Source: Chrysochromulina parva (lineage: Eukaryota > Haptophyta > Prymnesiales > Chrysochromulinaceae). Taken from it: 24,766 bases of DNA. The DNA lies in NCBI GenBank assembly GCA_002887195.1, contig PJAB01000521.1, positions 1 to 24,766 of the forward strand. The letters are read 5' to 3'. This document shows, piece after piece, positions 1 through 8,210 of the stretch. Position 1 is the stretch's first letter. Every line of letters starts with the position of its first letter. The position numbers were made by a program, and so were the translations under genes. Under the pieces are notes generated by a model. It made no database searches. It had not been told where the DNA came from and worked only from the letters and a program-made list of their open reading frames with translations.

Positions 1-60
1 GGCGGCGGGGGCGGCGGCGGGGGCGGCGGCGGGGGCGGCGGCGGGGGCGGCGGCGGGGGC
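1..60 (+). repeat. 12-bp G-rich minisatellite, five exact copies
   Basis: Five perfect head-to-tail copies of GGCGGCGGGGGC occupy 1-60, followed by a partial copy and then GGC runs to ~90. The unit is a multiple of three and codes for polyglycine in the gene above. Each unit carries a run of five G, so the coding strand could form G-quadruplex structure. The left edge is cut by the window, so total copy number is unknown. Confidence 0.9.
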
Positions 61-573
61 GGCGGGGGCAATTTTGGCGGCGGCGGCGGCAATTTCGTCG
101 GCAACGATTACAGCGGCCTGAGCCCGGAGGACGAGTTGGCGGCGCGGCTGGCGGCAGGCGAAGGCGACTTCGGAGGCGATGGAAGGTCGTCTCCGTCGGT
201 CGACCTTGACGAGGAGCTCGCGTTCGCGCTGATGCAGCAATTCGCCGCCGACATGGAAGCGGAGCTTGGGCAAGAGATCCCCGCCAACGTTCGCGCCGAC
301 CCGGCTCTCTACGATGCCTTTGTGCATGAGCGCTTCGCGGCGGCGTTGCAGGGAAACCAGGACTCGGAACTCGCGCGGCGCGCCAACAACCTCATCGACA
401 GCAGCTCGGCGGCGCAGAAGCGCGGCGGCAAGGCAGGATTCCTCGAGCAGCTGCGCAAGCGCACCATGGGTGTCGCCCGGCCCATCATGGCGCAGCGCGC
501 CATAATAAACGTGGTCGGTTCGGCGACCGACAGCAAGCGCACGAGCCTCCTTTCTGATCAGGATAACGTCTGA
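1..573 (+). CDS. 3' end of an unrecognised Gly-rich protein (5' partial)
   Basis: Reading frame 1 is open from the first base to the stop at 571-573, so the start lies outside the window. The first ~35 residues are almost pure glycine, broken by GNF and NFVGN motifs. A compact, mostly helical, acidic-then-basic region follows: a stretch with LDEELAFALMQQFAADMEAE around residues 70-90, an ALYDAFVHERFAAAL segment, and a basic tail (QKRGGKAGFLEQLRKRTMG) ending in SLLSDQDNV. There is no obvious catalytic motif, transmembrane helix or zinc ligand set. I do not recognise the family. Codon use matches neighbouring genes and the frame is the only long one without stops, which supports real coding. 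The glycine tract could be a flexible tail of an RNA-binding or extracellular protein, but nothing seen decides this. Confidence 0.6.
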   Translation, partial: GGGGGGGGGGGGGGGGGGGGGGGNFGGGGGNFVGNDYSGLSPEDELAARLAAGEGDFGGDGRSSPSVDLDEELAFALMQQFAADMEAELGQEIPANVRADPALYDAFVHERFAAALQGNQDSELARRANNLIDSSSAAQKRGGKAGFLEQLRKRTMGVARPIMAQRAIINVVGSATDSKRTSLLSDQDNV

Positions 574-1236
574 GAGGTGAACGCGCGTGCGCCATGTAAA
601 TATGTATGGGAGGGTGCAGCGTGTGCGCGTCCGGCCGAGCGGAGGACGGACTCGGTAACCGCCTCTACGCTCTAGCCCCTGAGGAGAGCTCGGAGCTCCC
701 GCGTCCCACCGGACGGGACCGCGCCGAGCAGGCCCGAGGCAGCGACGCGCTCGGACGGCGGCGACGCCGCGCGGCCGCCCAGCCGACCGTGCTTGTGATA
801 ACAAATCGACTACAAAAGGTATAGCGGTGCTGGTGCAGGCACAAGCAGGCACACCAGACCGGGGGTCCTCGGATCGCATGCTTTAGATCCGACGCGTCAT
901 CTTGTTGTGCATTCGGTGCAAGTCGGCATGATAATTATGTTCTCCTCCACAGAGTGACAGTCTCCCTCTCCGAGTGAGCGGTCGCTCTCGAGCAGAGAGT
1001 CCCGAGCGACCAAGTCCAAGACTTAGACATACTTGTAACTTGAAAGACTAGTAGTAGTACCATGAGTAGTACTTATGTCAATGTCTTATCATGAATCGTC
1101 TTCGTGGTGCGAGGTCTGTTCTCGCGGTTCTTGTCGGACTAGTCTTCTAGCTCCTTGCTCGCGGGGGCCGAGCCGAGATCTCATCACCACCAGAAGCTGG
1201 AGAACGGTAGAATTAATGAGTGTGTTAATTATGAGG
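574..1236. other. Non-coding stretch between the Gly-rich gene and the U2 gene
   Basis: No credible coding region was found: frames here are short and Arg/Ser-rich without domain resemblance. Two small perfect hairpins can be seen: TCGGATC (869-875) pairs with GATCCGA (886-892), and GGTCGCTC (980-987) pairs with GAGCGACC (1004-1011). Base composition falls toward AT between ~900 and 1240. The last part (1200-1236) is the 3' flank of the U2 RNA and would hold its 3'-processing signal, but I cannot identify one. Confidence 0.5.
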
Positions 1237-1415
1237 GCGTGCAACCTCGCAGTTGTGCAAGCACGAGGTCACACATGTACGTCTCCTGGCAAGCCAGACG
1301 AACGTACCCCGAACAAATAGTAATATGATCAGGTCCAGTCAATGACTGGATATCCGTGATCAAACGGATAAGAACAGATACTACACTTGATCTTAGCCAA
1401 GAGGCCGAGAAGAAT
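1237..1415 (-). ncRNA. U2: U2 spliceosomal small nuclear RNA
   Basis: Read on the minus strand, the first ~50 nt match the near-invariant 5' part of U2 snRNA: TTCTCGGCCTCTTGGCTAAG followed by ATCAAGTGTAGTATCTGTTC. The branch-point-pairing box GTAGTAT lies at 1378-1384. Stem IIa (ATCCGT/ACGGAT, 1352-1369) replaces the usual AUCAGU/CUGAU helix with a compensated G-C pair. Stem IIb (CCAGTC/GACTGG, 1335-1349) differs in sequence from animal and plant U2 but still pairs. An Sm-like site ATTTGTT lies at 1312-1318, preceded by ATATTA as in canonical U2. Stem III (GTACG ... CGTAC with inner CTGG/CCAG) and stem IV (GTGACCTCG pairing with CGAGGT-TG-CAC, loop containing TTGCACAA) complete the fold. Length is ~179 nt, against ~188 in human. 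The ends are set by homology: the 5' end could be 1415-1417 and the 3' end is uncertain by a few bases. It functions in branch-site recognition in the nucleus. Confidence 0.95.
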
Positions 1416-2417
1416 GTCGTTGTGTAACCACTTACGACCTTTATGTACTCTTTCACTTTCATGGCCTCACACGCGGCGTTTCTTTGTCGACCCCTCGTCG
1501 TCCTGCTTCGTCCACTCGAGCGCTTCTTCTTCGCCGCGGCCGCCGCGACGGCCACCGCCGCCACGACAATTGCCATCTACTAAGCACTGTGCATGTCCCC
1601 ACGTGGGCCGACCCTTCTGCTTTTGAAGCCTACCTTGCGTCTGTCCGTGCCCAATCGCCTCGCCACAGAGAGCCCGACCGGCCAACGTCCTTAGCGCGTG
1701 AGCCAAGTCGTCTGCCGCGCGGCGCATGCTCTGTGTGCAGCTCTTGCTCGCGTTGCAGCTGACGCTCGGTCGGCGCGACGGGCGCCTCGTGCCGCGCCGG
1801 CCGGCCATCGCGCTCGCGCCACAGCGCTGCTCGCGCGAACGGGCGGCACGCTCTTCTCGTTCTGATGGAGCACTACCCGCGCGCCGTGCAGGATCCGTTT
1901 GGGCAGCTGCCGCTGAGCATACAGTGCGAGCTGGCCGCCGCAGTGCGCCGCCGCGCGCGGGTCCTCGGGTCGCCATTGCTGCCGCAACCGCCACTGCCAT
2001 CACGGACCTCATGCAGATGAGCTCCTCTGTCAGCAGCAATGGCTGCTCGCGTGCCAATTCCACTACATCATGCTCGCGCAGAAGCTCGGTCAAAACGTGA
2101 CGGCGGCCGCCTCCAGCGGAGCGAGCGTATGAGTGAGGCCAGCTCGCAGCTGAGCGCAATTAGTCCACACATGGTGTGTTAAGGTCGACTCCAATCATTT
2201 GATTCGTCAACGACTGTCTAAATACCCTAACTGAAACCCTAAGTGTTCACCACAACCTACGCGGCGACGAGCTCTCGATCTGAGCGCTAAAACTATGTGT
2301 TACGACGTGGTTGCCGCAAACGCACCGACACGCGCCTGCAAACGGCGTCCCGTTTGTAATCCGGCCTACGCGCTGTAGACATGTCCCTGTGTTCGAGAAG
2401 AATCCGCGCACTCATCA
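1416..2417. other. Upstream region of U2 and intergenic stretch; possible decayed coding traces
   Basis: About 1 kb with no convincing gene. The first ~100 bp upstream of U2 should contain its promoter, but I see no element I can name. Between ~1720 and 2160 both strands have open frames rich in Arg/Ala, typical of GC-rich shadow frames. One short plus-strand frame (1865-2020, 51 codons from ATG) includes HYPRAVQDPFGQLPLSIQCE, which looks more protein-like than its surroundings, and a second frame at ~2020-2130 continues in the same style (QFHYIMLAQKLGQ). These could be exon remnants of a decayed gene, but no domain can be assigned. ACCCTAA occurs twice at ~2223-2243. Confidence 0.4.
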
Positions 2418-3032
2418 TCAGCGTCTTGTGGGCGAGGATGGGGGGCGTATGCTCGAATGGAATTTGCTGAACTTGGCCTTCTTATCGTCTATTTCTCTTT
2501 GCAGAGACTCGTTCGTAACCTCGACCTTTTTCGGCACGTCCAGATAGTAGCCGGTCCCGAAACCGTAGCCGAGCGCAGTCCCGTAGTCGGTCCCAAATAC
2601 ATACCCCTCTCGCTTCCCGACGAAGTTTTCGGCTGGAATGAACTCGGGCTTAGGCGGCTCCTGAATGACCACCTGTGCGACATCAGCTAGTGCGAAGGCT
2701 TGCGACTCTGGCTCCTCCCACAGTGTGCTGATGGGCCACAATTCCACCGGCACCTCGCCGTACCAGGAAGGCGCGACACACGTGCTCGTCGGCAGGCAGC
2801 CCGCGGAGTACCACGTCCTCATGTCGAGGCTGCTGAACGGCCCTTGCCGGACAAGCTGAACATCATCATAGTACCACAGAGTTGCATGGGCAAGCGAAGA
2901 CGGCAGCGGTGGCAGAACGGAGGCCGGGGCTTCAGCGGGTGCGGCCTCTGTTGGAGCGACAGCCGCAGGCGCGGCAGCCTGTCCGGGTACTGCCGTGATG
3001 GCTTGGTTCTCGTCGTCACGCGAGCGCTTCAT
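2418..3032 (-). CDS. GYF-domain protein (probable spliceosome/proline-rich ligand adaptor)
   Basis: 204 residues from the ATG at 3032 (MKRSRDDENQ...); the frame continues upstream without an ATG, so this start is preferred. After an Ala/Pro-rich linker (~15-48), residues ~53-100 form a GYF-like domain: WYYDD, then QGPFSSLDMRTWYSAG, matching the family pattern W-x-Y-x-D ... GPF-x4-M-x2-W-x3-G. The GYF triad after the last glycine reads GCL rather than GYF. GYF domains bind proline-rich peptides, and several family members are splicing factors (for example the CD2BP2/U5-52K group). The C-terminal half has KREGYVFGTDYGTALGY followed by GTGYYLD, a Gly/Tyr motif of the type seen in splicing-associated proteins, then a charged helix and a basic tail. 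Divergent from the NTT-like gene with a 206-bp gap. The domain call is good; a splicing role is inferred. Confidence 0.8.
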   Translation of the reverse strand: MKRSRDDENQAITAVPGQAAAPAAVAPTEAAPAEAPASVLPPLPSSLAHATLWYYDDVQLVRQGPFSSLDMRTWYSAGCLPTSTCVAPSWYGEVPVELWPISTLWEEPESQAFALADVAQVVIQEPPKPEFIPAENFVGKREGYVFGTDYGTALGYGFGTGYYLDVPKKVEVTNESLQREIDDKKAKFSKFHSSIRPPSSPTRR

Positions 3033-3238
3033 ACATTTCCCGTAATAAAGGCGTTCGTGAACAAAGCGTGTGAACGAGCACTCTGCACATGGTGAAAGGG
3101 GCAACTATGAAAGAAAAGCTTGGCCCAACAAGCTTCCAAAAACTTACCCGTTTAGGCACAGACTTTTGACGACTCGTCGCCTCAGGGAATTGGATTCGGA
3201 CCCTGCGAACTCCCCCGCTCGCCGCGCGGCCGACACAT
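3033..3238. promoter_or_regulatory. Divergent intergenic promoter between GYF gene and NTT-like carrier
   Basis: The two start codons face away from each other across 206 bp, so both core promoters and both 5' leaders must sit here unless they overlap the genes. The half nearest the GYF gene is AT-richer (CGTAATAAAGG near 3040), the other half is C-rich. No consensus TATA box is obvious in either direction. Assigned by gene arrangement only. Confidence 0.4.
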
Positions 3239-4552
3239 ATGGAGAGCCCGGAGACACCAGCGTGCCTCGCAGGTTTAGGCATCCGGACCTGGGACGAATG
3301 CTGCAAAGTCTTTACGGTCACATGCTTCTGCTTCACTGCCAACACCATTCTGTTGCTCGGGCGCAACATCGGCGCAACCATGCTCTTAACCGGTCTCAGT
3401 GCCGATGCGCTTCCATACGTCATGGTTTTGGTGGGAGTATTCATTCTCTTCATCATGCCCATCACCGCGTACCTCGTCTCGATCTCGGACTCGGGCACTG
3501 TGCTGACGGGAATGACCGTTTCCATGTGTGGAGTTCTCTCGGGCTTCTTCTTCATGTTCAATACAGGAATTGCCGACATGTACCCGAAGATCGTGTACCC
3601 CATGTTCTTCGTGGTTGAAGAGGTGGTCGACTCGGTGCTTATGGTACTTTTCTGGCAGATCGGCATGTTGTGCTTCACGAAGGACGAGGCCAAGCGCCTC
3701 ATCGGCATCGTCAACATGGGTGCTGCTCTAGCAAACCTGGCGAATGGTGTGACCGTCGCCGTGCTCATTCACTTTTTTAGCGCGTCTGCCATTTTGCCAG
3801 CCCAAATGGTGCTGCTGATCGTGCAGCTGATTCCGAACTTCATCTGCCGTCGCTGGATCCCAAAAAATAAAGAGGAACCAAAGAAAGCCGATGGTTCCCC
3901 GGCGGACGTGGTCGAGAAGGGATGCTGCGACGCCGACGCATGGTACATGAACCCGTTCACACAGCTTATCGGCGTGTGGCAATTTGCCACGGTGCTCACC
4001 TTCTCATGCATCGAGTTCCAATACAACTCGACGCTTGCCCATTTTCTCGACGCCAACGGCATCGCCCAAGTCACTGCGAATCTCGCCTCGGTGGCGAGCG
4101 TCGGCCAGACTATCGTCAACCTCATGATCACTCCCTTTCTCCTGCAAGTAGCCGGTGTGTGGGCCGCGCTTCTCGTGACCCCGACTGCGTACGTTCTGGG
4201 TGAGTTTGGCATCATGCAAGAGCAGACGGTTCGGATGGTCTTCATCTGCCGCTCGATGGACTTCATCTTCCGCTACACCGTCTCGGACAACACGAAGCAG
4301 ATCCTCTACAAGTCAGTCCCACCCAAACAACTGATCGACGCACGAGCGTTCACAGACGGCTCCGTGAAGAAGCTCGCCCCCATGCTCCTCGGTGGGATCC
4401 TGATCGGCGTGCAGGGCTACACTGGCCTGGGAGCGTACCAGCTCGTCTTCCCCTTGGCGGTCTTTGCCATGGCGGCCTCGGCCGGCCTCGTGCCGATCGT
4501 TTTGTTCCTTGCCAAGATGGCTGATGAACAACCTAACACCGAGATGATGTAG
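3239..4552 (+). CDS. NTT/ATP-ADP-translocase-like multi-pass membrane carrier
   Basis: 437 residues from the ATG at 3239 to TAG at 4550. The protein is a hydrophobic carrier with about 10-12 predicted membrane segments, the first at ~23-45 and others near 60-80, 90-112, 120-147, 155-182 and 185-205; a charged cytosolic loop follows (PKNKEEPKKADGSPADVVEK, ~205-230) and the C-terminal half repeats the pattern. The segment DNTKQILYKSVPPKQLIDAR followed by AFTDGSVKKLAPMLLGG is characteristic of the nucleotide-transporter (TLC/NTT) branch of the major facilitator superfamily and its HEAT-associated relatives, where it lies between the last transmembrane pairs. GRNIGATMLLTGL near the N-terminus fits transmembrane segment 1-2 of that group. 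The charged residues that bind ATP in plastid and bacterial NTTs are not clearly conserved, so substrate is unknown. Single exon. Confidence 0.75.
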   Translation: MESPETPACLAGLGIRTWDECCKVFTVTCFCFTANTILLLGRNIGATMLLTGLSADALPYVMVLVGVFILFIMPITAYLVSISDSGTVLTGMTVSMCGVLSGFFFMFNTGIADMYPKIVYPMFFVVEEVVDSVLMVLFWQIGMLCFTKDEAKRLIGIVNMGAALANLANGVTVAVLIHFFSASAILPAQMVLLIVQLIPNFICRRWIPKNKEEPKKADGSPADVVEKGCCDADAWYMNPFTQLIGVWQFATVLTFSCIEFQYNSTLAHFLDANGIAQVTANLASVASVGQTIVNLMITPFLLQVAGVWAALLVTPTAYVLGEFGIMQEQTVRMVFICRSMDFIFRYTVSDNTKQILYKSVPPKQLIDARAFTDGSVKKLAPMLLGGILIGVQGYTGLGAYQLVFPLAVFAMAASAGLVPIVLFLAKMADEQPNTEMM

Positions 4553-5139
4553 GCGCAAGTAATTCCTCGTGTACGTCACAGTGGAGATGGAGAACGGCGC
4601 ACAACGACTGGCACATTATGCACGTCGTGGATGCTTGTCCTATGACGAACGACAACCTTAATGGTTGAGATAACATGCAGCTGCTCTTCTTTGCCGTTAT
4701 TCCAGAGCTGTTTCCGTGAGTCTGAGCGATGCATGCCTTCATTCGGTAGCAGCTGCATGGAGGCGTGCATTCAGGTCCCCGCAGCTGGACTGTTGGGGAT
4801 TCGAACGCGGAATGAGGAAGGTGTGGAGTGGTTCGATCATCGCGTGGTCGCGGGCGTGTGTGGGCGCGTGTCTGCACCACTCGGGGTGTCTCGGGGTGCG
4901 TGCACTCCTCCGACCGTGCGAATCGACGAGAAACGAATATATCAAGCTAAAACACCTAACAAGGAACTCGGTACGCTTCAATTGTACTGCCGCGTAGTTC
5001 CGCCTAGCCTCACATGCGCACGGCATAATGGCCACCCTCCGCTCACGCCTTGATCGTTCAATCCACGTGCATAATGCTAAGCAGCTCTGAGCGCTTCGCT
5101 TCGGTCTGTCGAGCGCCTCCACGGCGGCAGCACGCGCGC
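4553..5139. other. Convergent 3' intergenic region
   Basis: This 587-bp gap lies between two genes that end toward each other, so it should hold the two 3' untranslated regions and polyadenylation signals. I see no convincing gene on either strand. No AATAAA hexamer stands out. A GATTCGAACGCGG string near 4798 resembles a tRNA T-arm but does not pair as one. AT-rich patches occur at ~4610-4690 and ~4930-4980. Confidence 0.5.
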
Positions 5140-7992
5140 TCACTCGGCCGCGTCATCAGACTCCTGCCCAGGCTGGCCCGTTGCGTCGGCGTCCGTCTTG
5201 GCCTTCTTCTTCATCGGGCGCGCCTTGGGTTTGGTCTCGTGGTACGCCTTGAGCACCTCCGTCGCGCCCTCGAGATTCTCCGCAGGCTCCCACGTTATCT
5301 CGCGCCATTTAGCCCACTTGACAAGGTACTCGAGCGAGGACCCGCTCCCACGGTGCGCCAGGATCGCCTCGACCTCGTACCTGATCTCCATGCGCAGCTG
5401 CGCTGCGTCGAGCTGGCCGCCGACGCAGTCCGCCATCAGGGTGACCACGATGCCGTCGCCCGACTCGTACGCAAGATGACCGCCCTCGAGCGTGCATTCG
5501 GAGATGCGGCGCAGGTCGAGGTCGGCGCCCTCCATCTTACGCACCGGCGGATACTTGCTCGTCGTGCTCAGCTCGAGCTTGGCGCCTCCCTCCCAGCGGC
5601 GCAGGTCGAGCGCCATCAGGTAGCTCGCCTCGCCGAAATCCGCCTCCTCCATGAGCTCATCGGCGTCGGCCCAGTGGCGGTAGCCGGTCACGGGCCGCGC
5701 GGCGAGCTCTTCGGAGGTGACGCCCTTCTCCGCGTACTTGGCCACCGCGCCCACGCGCACGAAACCCACACGCTCATAGAAGCCCACCGCAGCGAGCGTC
5801 GCCTGGCACACGACATACTCGTACCAGCCCTGAGCCTGCAGCTGCTGCAACGCGTAGCGCAGCACGACGCCACCGCCGCCGAGCGACACGAGAAGCCCGA
5901 GCTCGGCGATGCGCGGCCACACGACACCCGTCTTGGCAGGGTCGCCCTGCCGCTCCAGCTGCGCGAGTCGCTCAGTCAGGCTGCCGTCCTCGTCAATCTT
6001 ACGCATGCCATACACCCAGCGGGAGCCGTCCGCACCGACATTGGAGGCACCCTTGTCGGAGGCCGCACAGGCCGCGGCCGCCTTGCTGCGCTTCGCACCG
6101 TTGCCGCCGCCTTGCTCCGAGCTGCCGCCGCCGCCGCCGCCGCTGCCGCCGCTGATGCTGCCGCCGCCGCCAGATGATCGCGGCTGCACTGTCGGGTTGA
6201 GGTACTCGAAGCTCACCTCGCGCTTGCGGTCTCGCAGCTTCATCGGACGCCCCCCGAGGTGCGTGTCCGGACGGAGCTCCTGCTCCATCCCCAAGAGCCC
6301 CTGGTTGATCGCGAGCAGCGCGCTCAGCGGCAGCGCGTGCCGTGCCGCCACCTCTTGCGGGGTGTCGTCGGCCATAGGGCTCCTGTCGAGGTACGCTTCA
6401 CTCGGGTCGACCAACTGTATCTCGGTGCCCGCGAGCAGCTTCGAGAAGCCGCAGATGCCCTTGTGCCGCTTCTTGTTGAGCGCGACGAGGTCGGCGCCCT
6501 TGAGGCCATGCTTGGCCGCCACCTGCGCCAGCGTCTCGTTATCCTTCTCGGCGACGTACACGCCCGGCTCCACTCGAAGTTGCTCCAGAGCCTCGCCATT
6601 GCGCAGCCGCGCGTTCCAAATGCGAGCGGCTGGTAGACCCGACTCGGCCGAGCGCGAATCCCACTCAAAATCGGCCGACCAGGTGGTGAAGGTCGTCAGC
6701 GTAATGTACCCCTGCAGCCAGCCGTTCTCTGCGTCGCGCACCTGCCAACCCCACAGCGGGTCGTCGAAGTCGAGCCGCTGCGCCACGTAAGCCGTGGGCA
6801 TGGGCGTGGGCGCCGGGTCCAGCTTGAGCGATTCGCCGTGACGGCGCGTCGCCTCCTCCGTGACGGCCATCAGCTCGCCGAGCGCCAGGAACCATTCGAC
6901 GCGCCCACTCGGCGCTACAAGCGTCGTGCCGGTCAGGTCACGCGAGCTCTGAACCTGAGCCATCGTGTACTCGGCCGTCTTGGGCAGCTTAGCGGCTGCG
7001 GCCGCCCAGAACTGTGCGGTGACCTTGGCCGCCTCCGCCGCGGCCGCCTCGTCGAGGGCGGCCATGGCCTCCTGCGCCTCTCGCAGGCGCTTCTTCGTCA
7101 TCTTGGGCGGCGCCTTGCCGCCGGGCGCCTGGCTGCAATCGAGCCTGAGCACGAGCTTGATCTCATGACCCTCGTCGTCCTCGGCCTTGAACACCTTGCG
7201 GTTGCGCCGATCAGCCTCACGCGCCGTCTTGGCAGCCGCGCGCGACGCCTCGCGCTCGAGCCGCGCCTTCTCCGCCGCTGCCGCCTTCTCCGCCGACTTG
7301 GCCTCCGCCGCCGCCGCCTTCTCCGCCGCCTTCGCCTCCAGGGCCGCCGCCTTGGCCGCTTCCTTCTCCGCCGCCTTCGCCTCCAGGGCCGCCGCCTTGG
7401 CCGCTTCCTTCTCGGCGCGAGCCTGTTCTGCAGCTCGCGCCTTCTCGAGCGCGCGCGCCTCCACTGCCGCCGCCTTCTCCGCCTCCTTGGCCTCCGCTAG
7501 CGCTGCCTTCTCCGCGGTCTTCGCCTCCGCCGCCGATGCCTTCGCCGCTGCGTTGGCCTCCGCCCGTTGACGTTTCTCCTCCGATTTCGCCTCCACCCTT
7601 TCCCGCTTCTCCTCCTCGGTGAGCTTGGGCAACTTGGGCGACGTGGGCGGCTTCGGCGGCTTCGGCGGCCTCGGCGGCTTCGGTGAGACCTCCTTTTTCG
7701 CCTTCTTGGTGCTGGGTGCCGCGATGGGCAGCCGGAAGCCCTTGCAATCTGCGGTACGCCGCCAATCGGTGCCCTCGTCCTCCCACGTGAACCAATCGAC
7801 CCAAGTGTCTCCATTTGGCCCCTCAATCTCAGCGGAGAAGGTCGAGTCCAGGCACATCACCTGGATCGTGGCTGGCACCCAGACTGCGTCGCCGTCGACC
7901 TCAATCTCGACCTCAACCATCTGGCCCTCAAAGGGCCAAATCCAATCGGCGGGCGGAGGTGTCGACGGGCCGCTCGCGCTCGCTTCTGCCAT
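5140..7992 (-). CDS. Chromodomain protein with Tudor-like, coiled-coil, LysM-like and GNAT-like modules
   Basis: 950 residues from ATG at 7992 to TGA at 5140. Domains in order: ~15-85, a Tudor/agenet-like barrel (GQMVEVEIEVDGDAVWVPAT, later TWVDWFTWEDEGTDWRR); ~95-260, a Lys/Pro stretch then a long Ala/Lys/Glu coiled coil; ~410-450, a segment with WGWQVRDAENGWLQGYITLT that looks like the N-terminal half of a GNAT fold; ~477-527 and ~535-585, two LysM-like repeats (ETLAQVAAKHGLKGADLVAL; TPQEVAARHALPLSALLAIN); ~605-635, a Gly/Ser linker; ~690-750, a GNAT C-terminal half (LGLLVSLGGGGVVLRYAL then ATLAAVGFYERVGFVRVG); ~868-918, a chromodomain (YEVEAILAHRG, EYLVKWAKW, TWEPAENL) with aromatic cage candidates Y, W and W; then a basic nuclear-type tail. 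The acetyl-CoA loop reads LGGGGV instead of the usual R/Q-x-x-G-x-G/A, so activity is uncertain. Likely nuclear and chromatin-bound (inferred). The whole gene is one open frame. Confidence 0.8.
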   Translation of the reverse strand: MAEASASGPSTPPPADWIWPFEGQMVEVEIEVDGDAVWVPATIQVMCLDSTFSAEIEGPNGDTWVDWFTWEDEGTDWRRTADCKGFRLPIAAPSTKKAKKEVSPKPPRPPKPPKPPTSPKLPKLTEEEKRERVEAKSEEKRQRAEANAAAKASAAEAKTAEKAALAEAKEAEKAAAVEARALEKARAAEQARAEKEAAKAAALEAKAAEKEAAKAAALEAKAAEKAAAAEAKSAEKAAAAEKARLEREASRAAAKTAREADRRNRKVFKAEDDEGHEIKLVLRLDCSQAPGGKAPPKMTKKRLREAQEAMAALDEAAAAEAAKVTAQFWAAAAAKLPKTAEYTMAQVQSSRDLTGTTLVAPSGRVEWFLALGELMAVTEEATRRHGESLKLDPAPTPMPTAYVAQRLDFDDPLWGWQVRDAENGWLQGYITLTTFTTWSADFEWDSRSAESGLPAARIWNARLRNGEALEQLRVEPGVYVAEKDNETLAQVAAKHGLKGADLVALNKKRHKGICGFSKLLAGTEIQLVDPSEAYLDRSPMADDTPQEVAARHALPLSALLAINQGLLGMEQELRPDTHLGGRPMKLRDRKREVSFEYLNPTVQPRSSGGGGSISGGSGGGGGGSSEQGGGNGAKRSKAAAACAASDKGASNVGADGSRWVYGMRKIDEDGSLTERLAQLERQGDPAKTGVVWPRIAELGLLVSLGGGGVVLRYALQQLQAQGWYEYVVCQATLAAVGFYERVGFVRVGAVAKYAEKGVTSEELAARPVTGYRHWADADELMEEADFGEASYLMALDLRRWEGGAKLELSTTSKYPPVRKMEGADLDLRRISECTLEGGHLAYESGDGIVVTLMADCVGGQLDAAQLRMEIRYEVEAILAHRGSGSSLEYLVKWAKWREITWEPAENLEGATEVLKAYHETKPKARPMKKKAKTDADATGQPGQESDDAAE
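7321..7410 (-). repeat. Perfect 45-bp tandem duplication in the coiled coil
   Basis: Positions 7321-7365 and 7366-7410 are identical over 45 bp. The unit codes for 15 residues of the Ala/Lys/Glu coiled coil (EAAKAAALEAKAAEK-type), so it lengthens the helix by about two heptads. Complete identity, including third positions, indicates a recent duplication or gene conversion. Confidence 0.9.
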
Positions 7993-8210
7993 CAGAGCAC
8001 ACGATGACCACTTGCCAGCGGCAAGCCGTGGCCAATTTGTCGCACCGGCGCGCCAAGGCCGGACAACTGCATCGCGGGAAATCGCTCGAACGCCAGTTCA
8101 TTATGAATCGCATTATGAATACACAAGGGCAGTTTTCGCACCGGTTGTCGCGTCTGTCGTGTTAACGTTCACACGGGATCCGTCTTTTCATAAGCACTTT
8201 AGCCAAGAAC
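7993..8210. promoter_or_regulatory. Divergent intergenic promoter between chromodomain gene and 2OG oxygenase gene
   Basis: 218 bp separate the two outward-facing start codons. Visible elements are GCGGGAAA near 8074 (an E2F-like core) and a 10-bp direct repeat CATTATGAAT at 8099-8108 and 8111-8120, in an AT-rich patch of an otherwise GC-rich region. CCAATTT occurs near 8030. Function is inferred from arrangement. Confidence 0.4.

Noticed and set aside
1467..2159. 230-codon minus-strand frame upstream of U2
   Set aside because: Arg/Ala/Ser-rich with no motif and only a non-ATG beginning; more likely GC-driven.
2220..2245. Two ACCCTAA strings resembling telomere repeats or a telo-box
   Set aside because: Only two copies with an irregular spacer; too short to call an interstitial telomere or a regulatory site.
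4770..4840. tRNA-like T-arm string (GATTCGAACGCGG)
   Set aside because: The flanking five-base stems do not pair and no acceptor, D or anticodon arm can be drawn around it on either strand.
5050..6177. 375-codon plus-strand open frame opposite the chromodomain gene
   Set aside because: Antisense shadow; the minus-strand frame has recognisable chromodomain and GNAT-like motifs.
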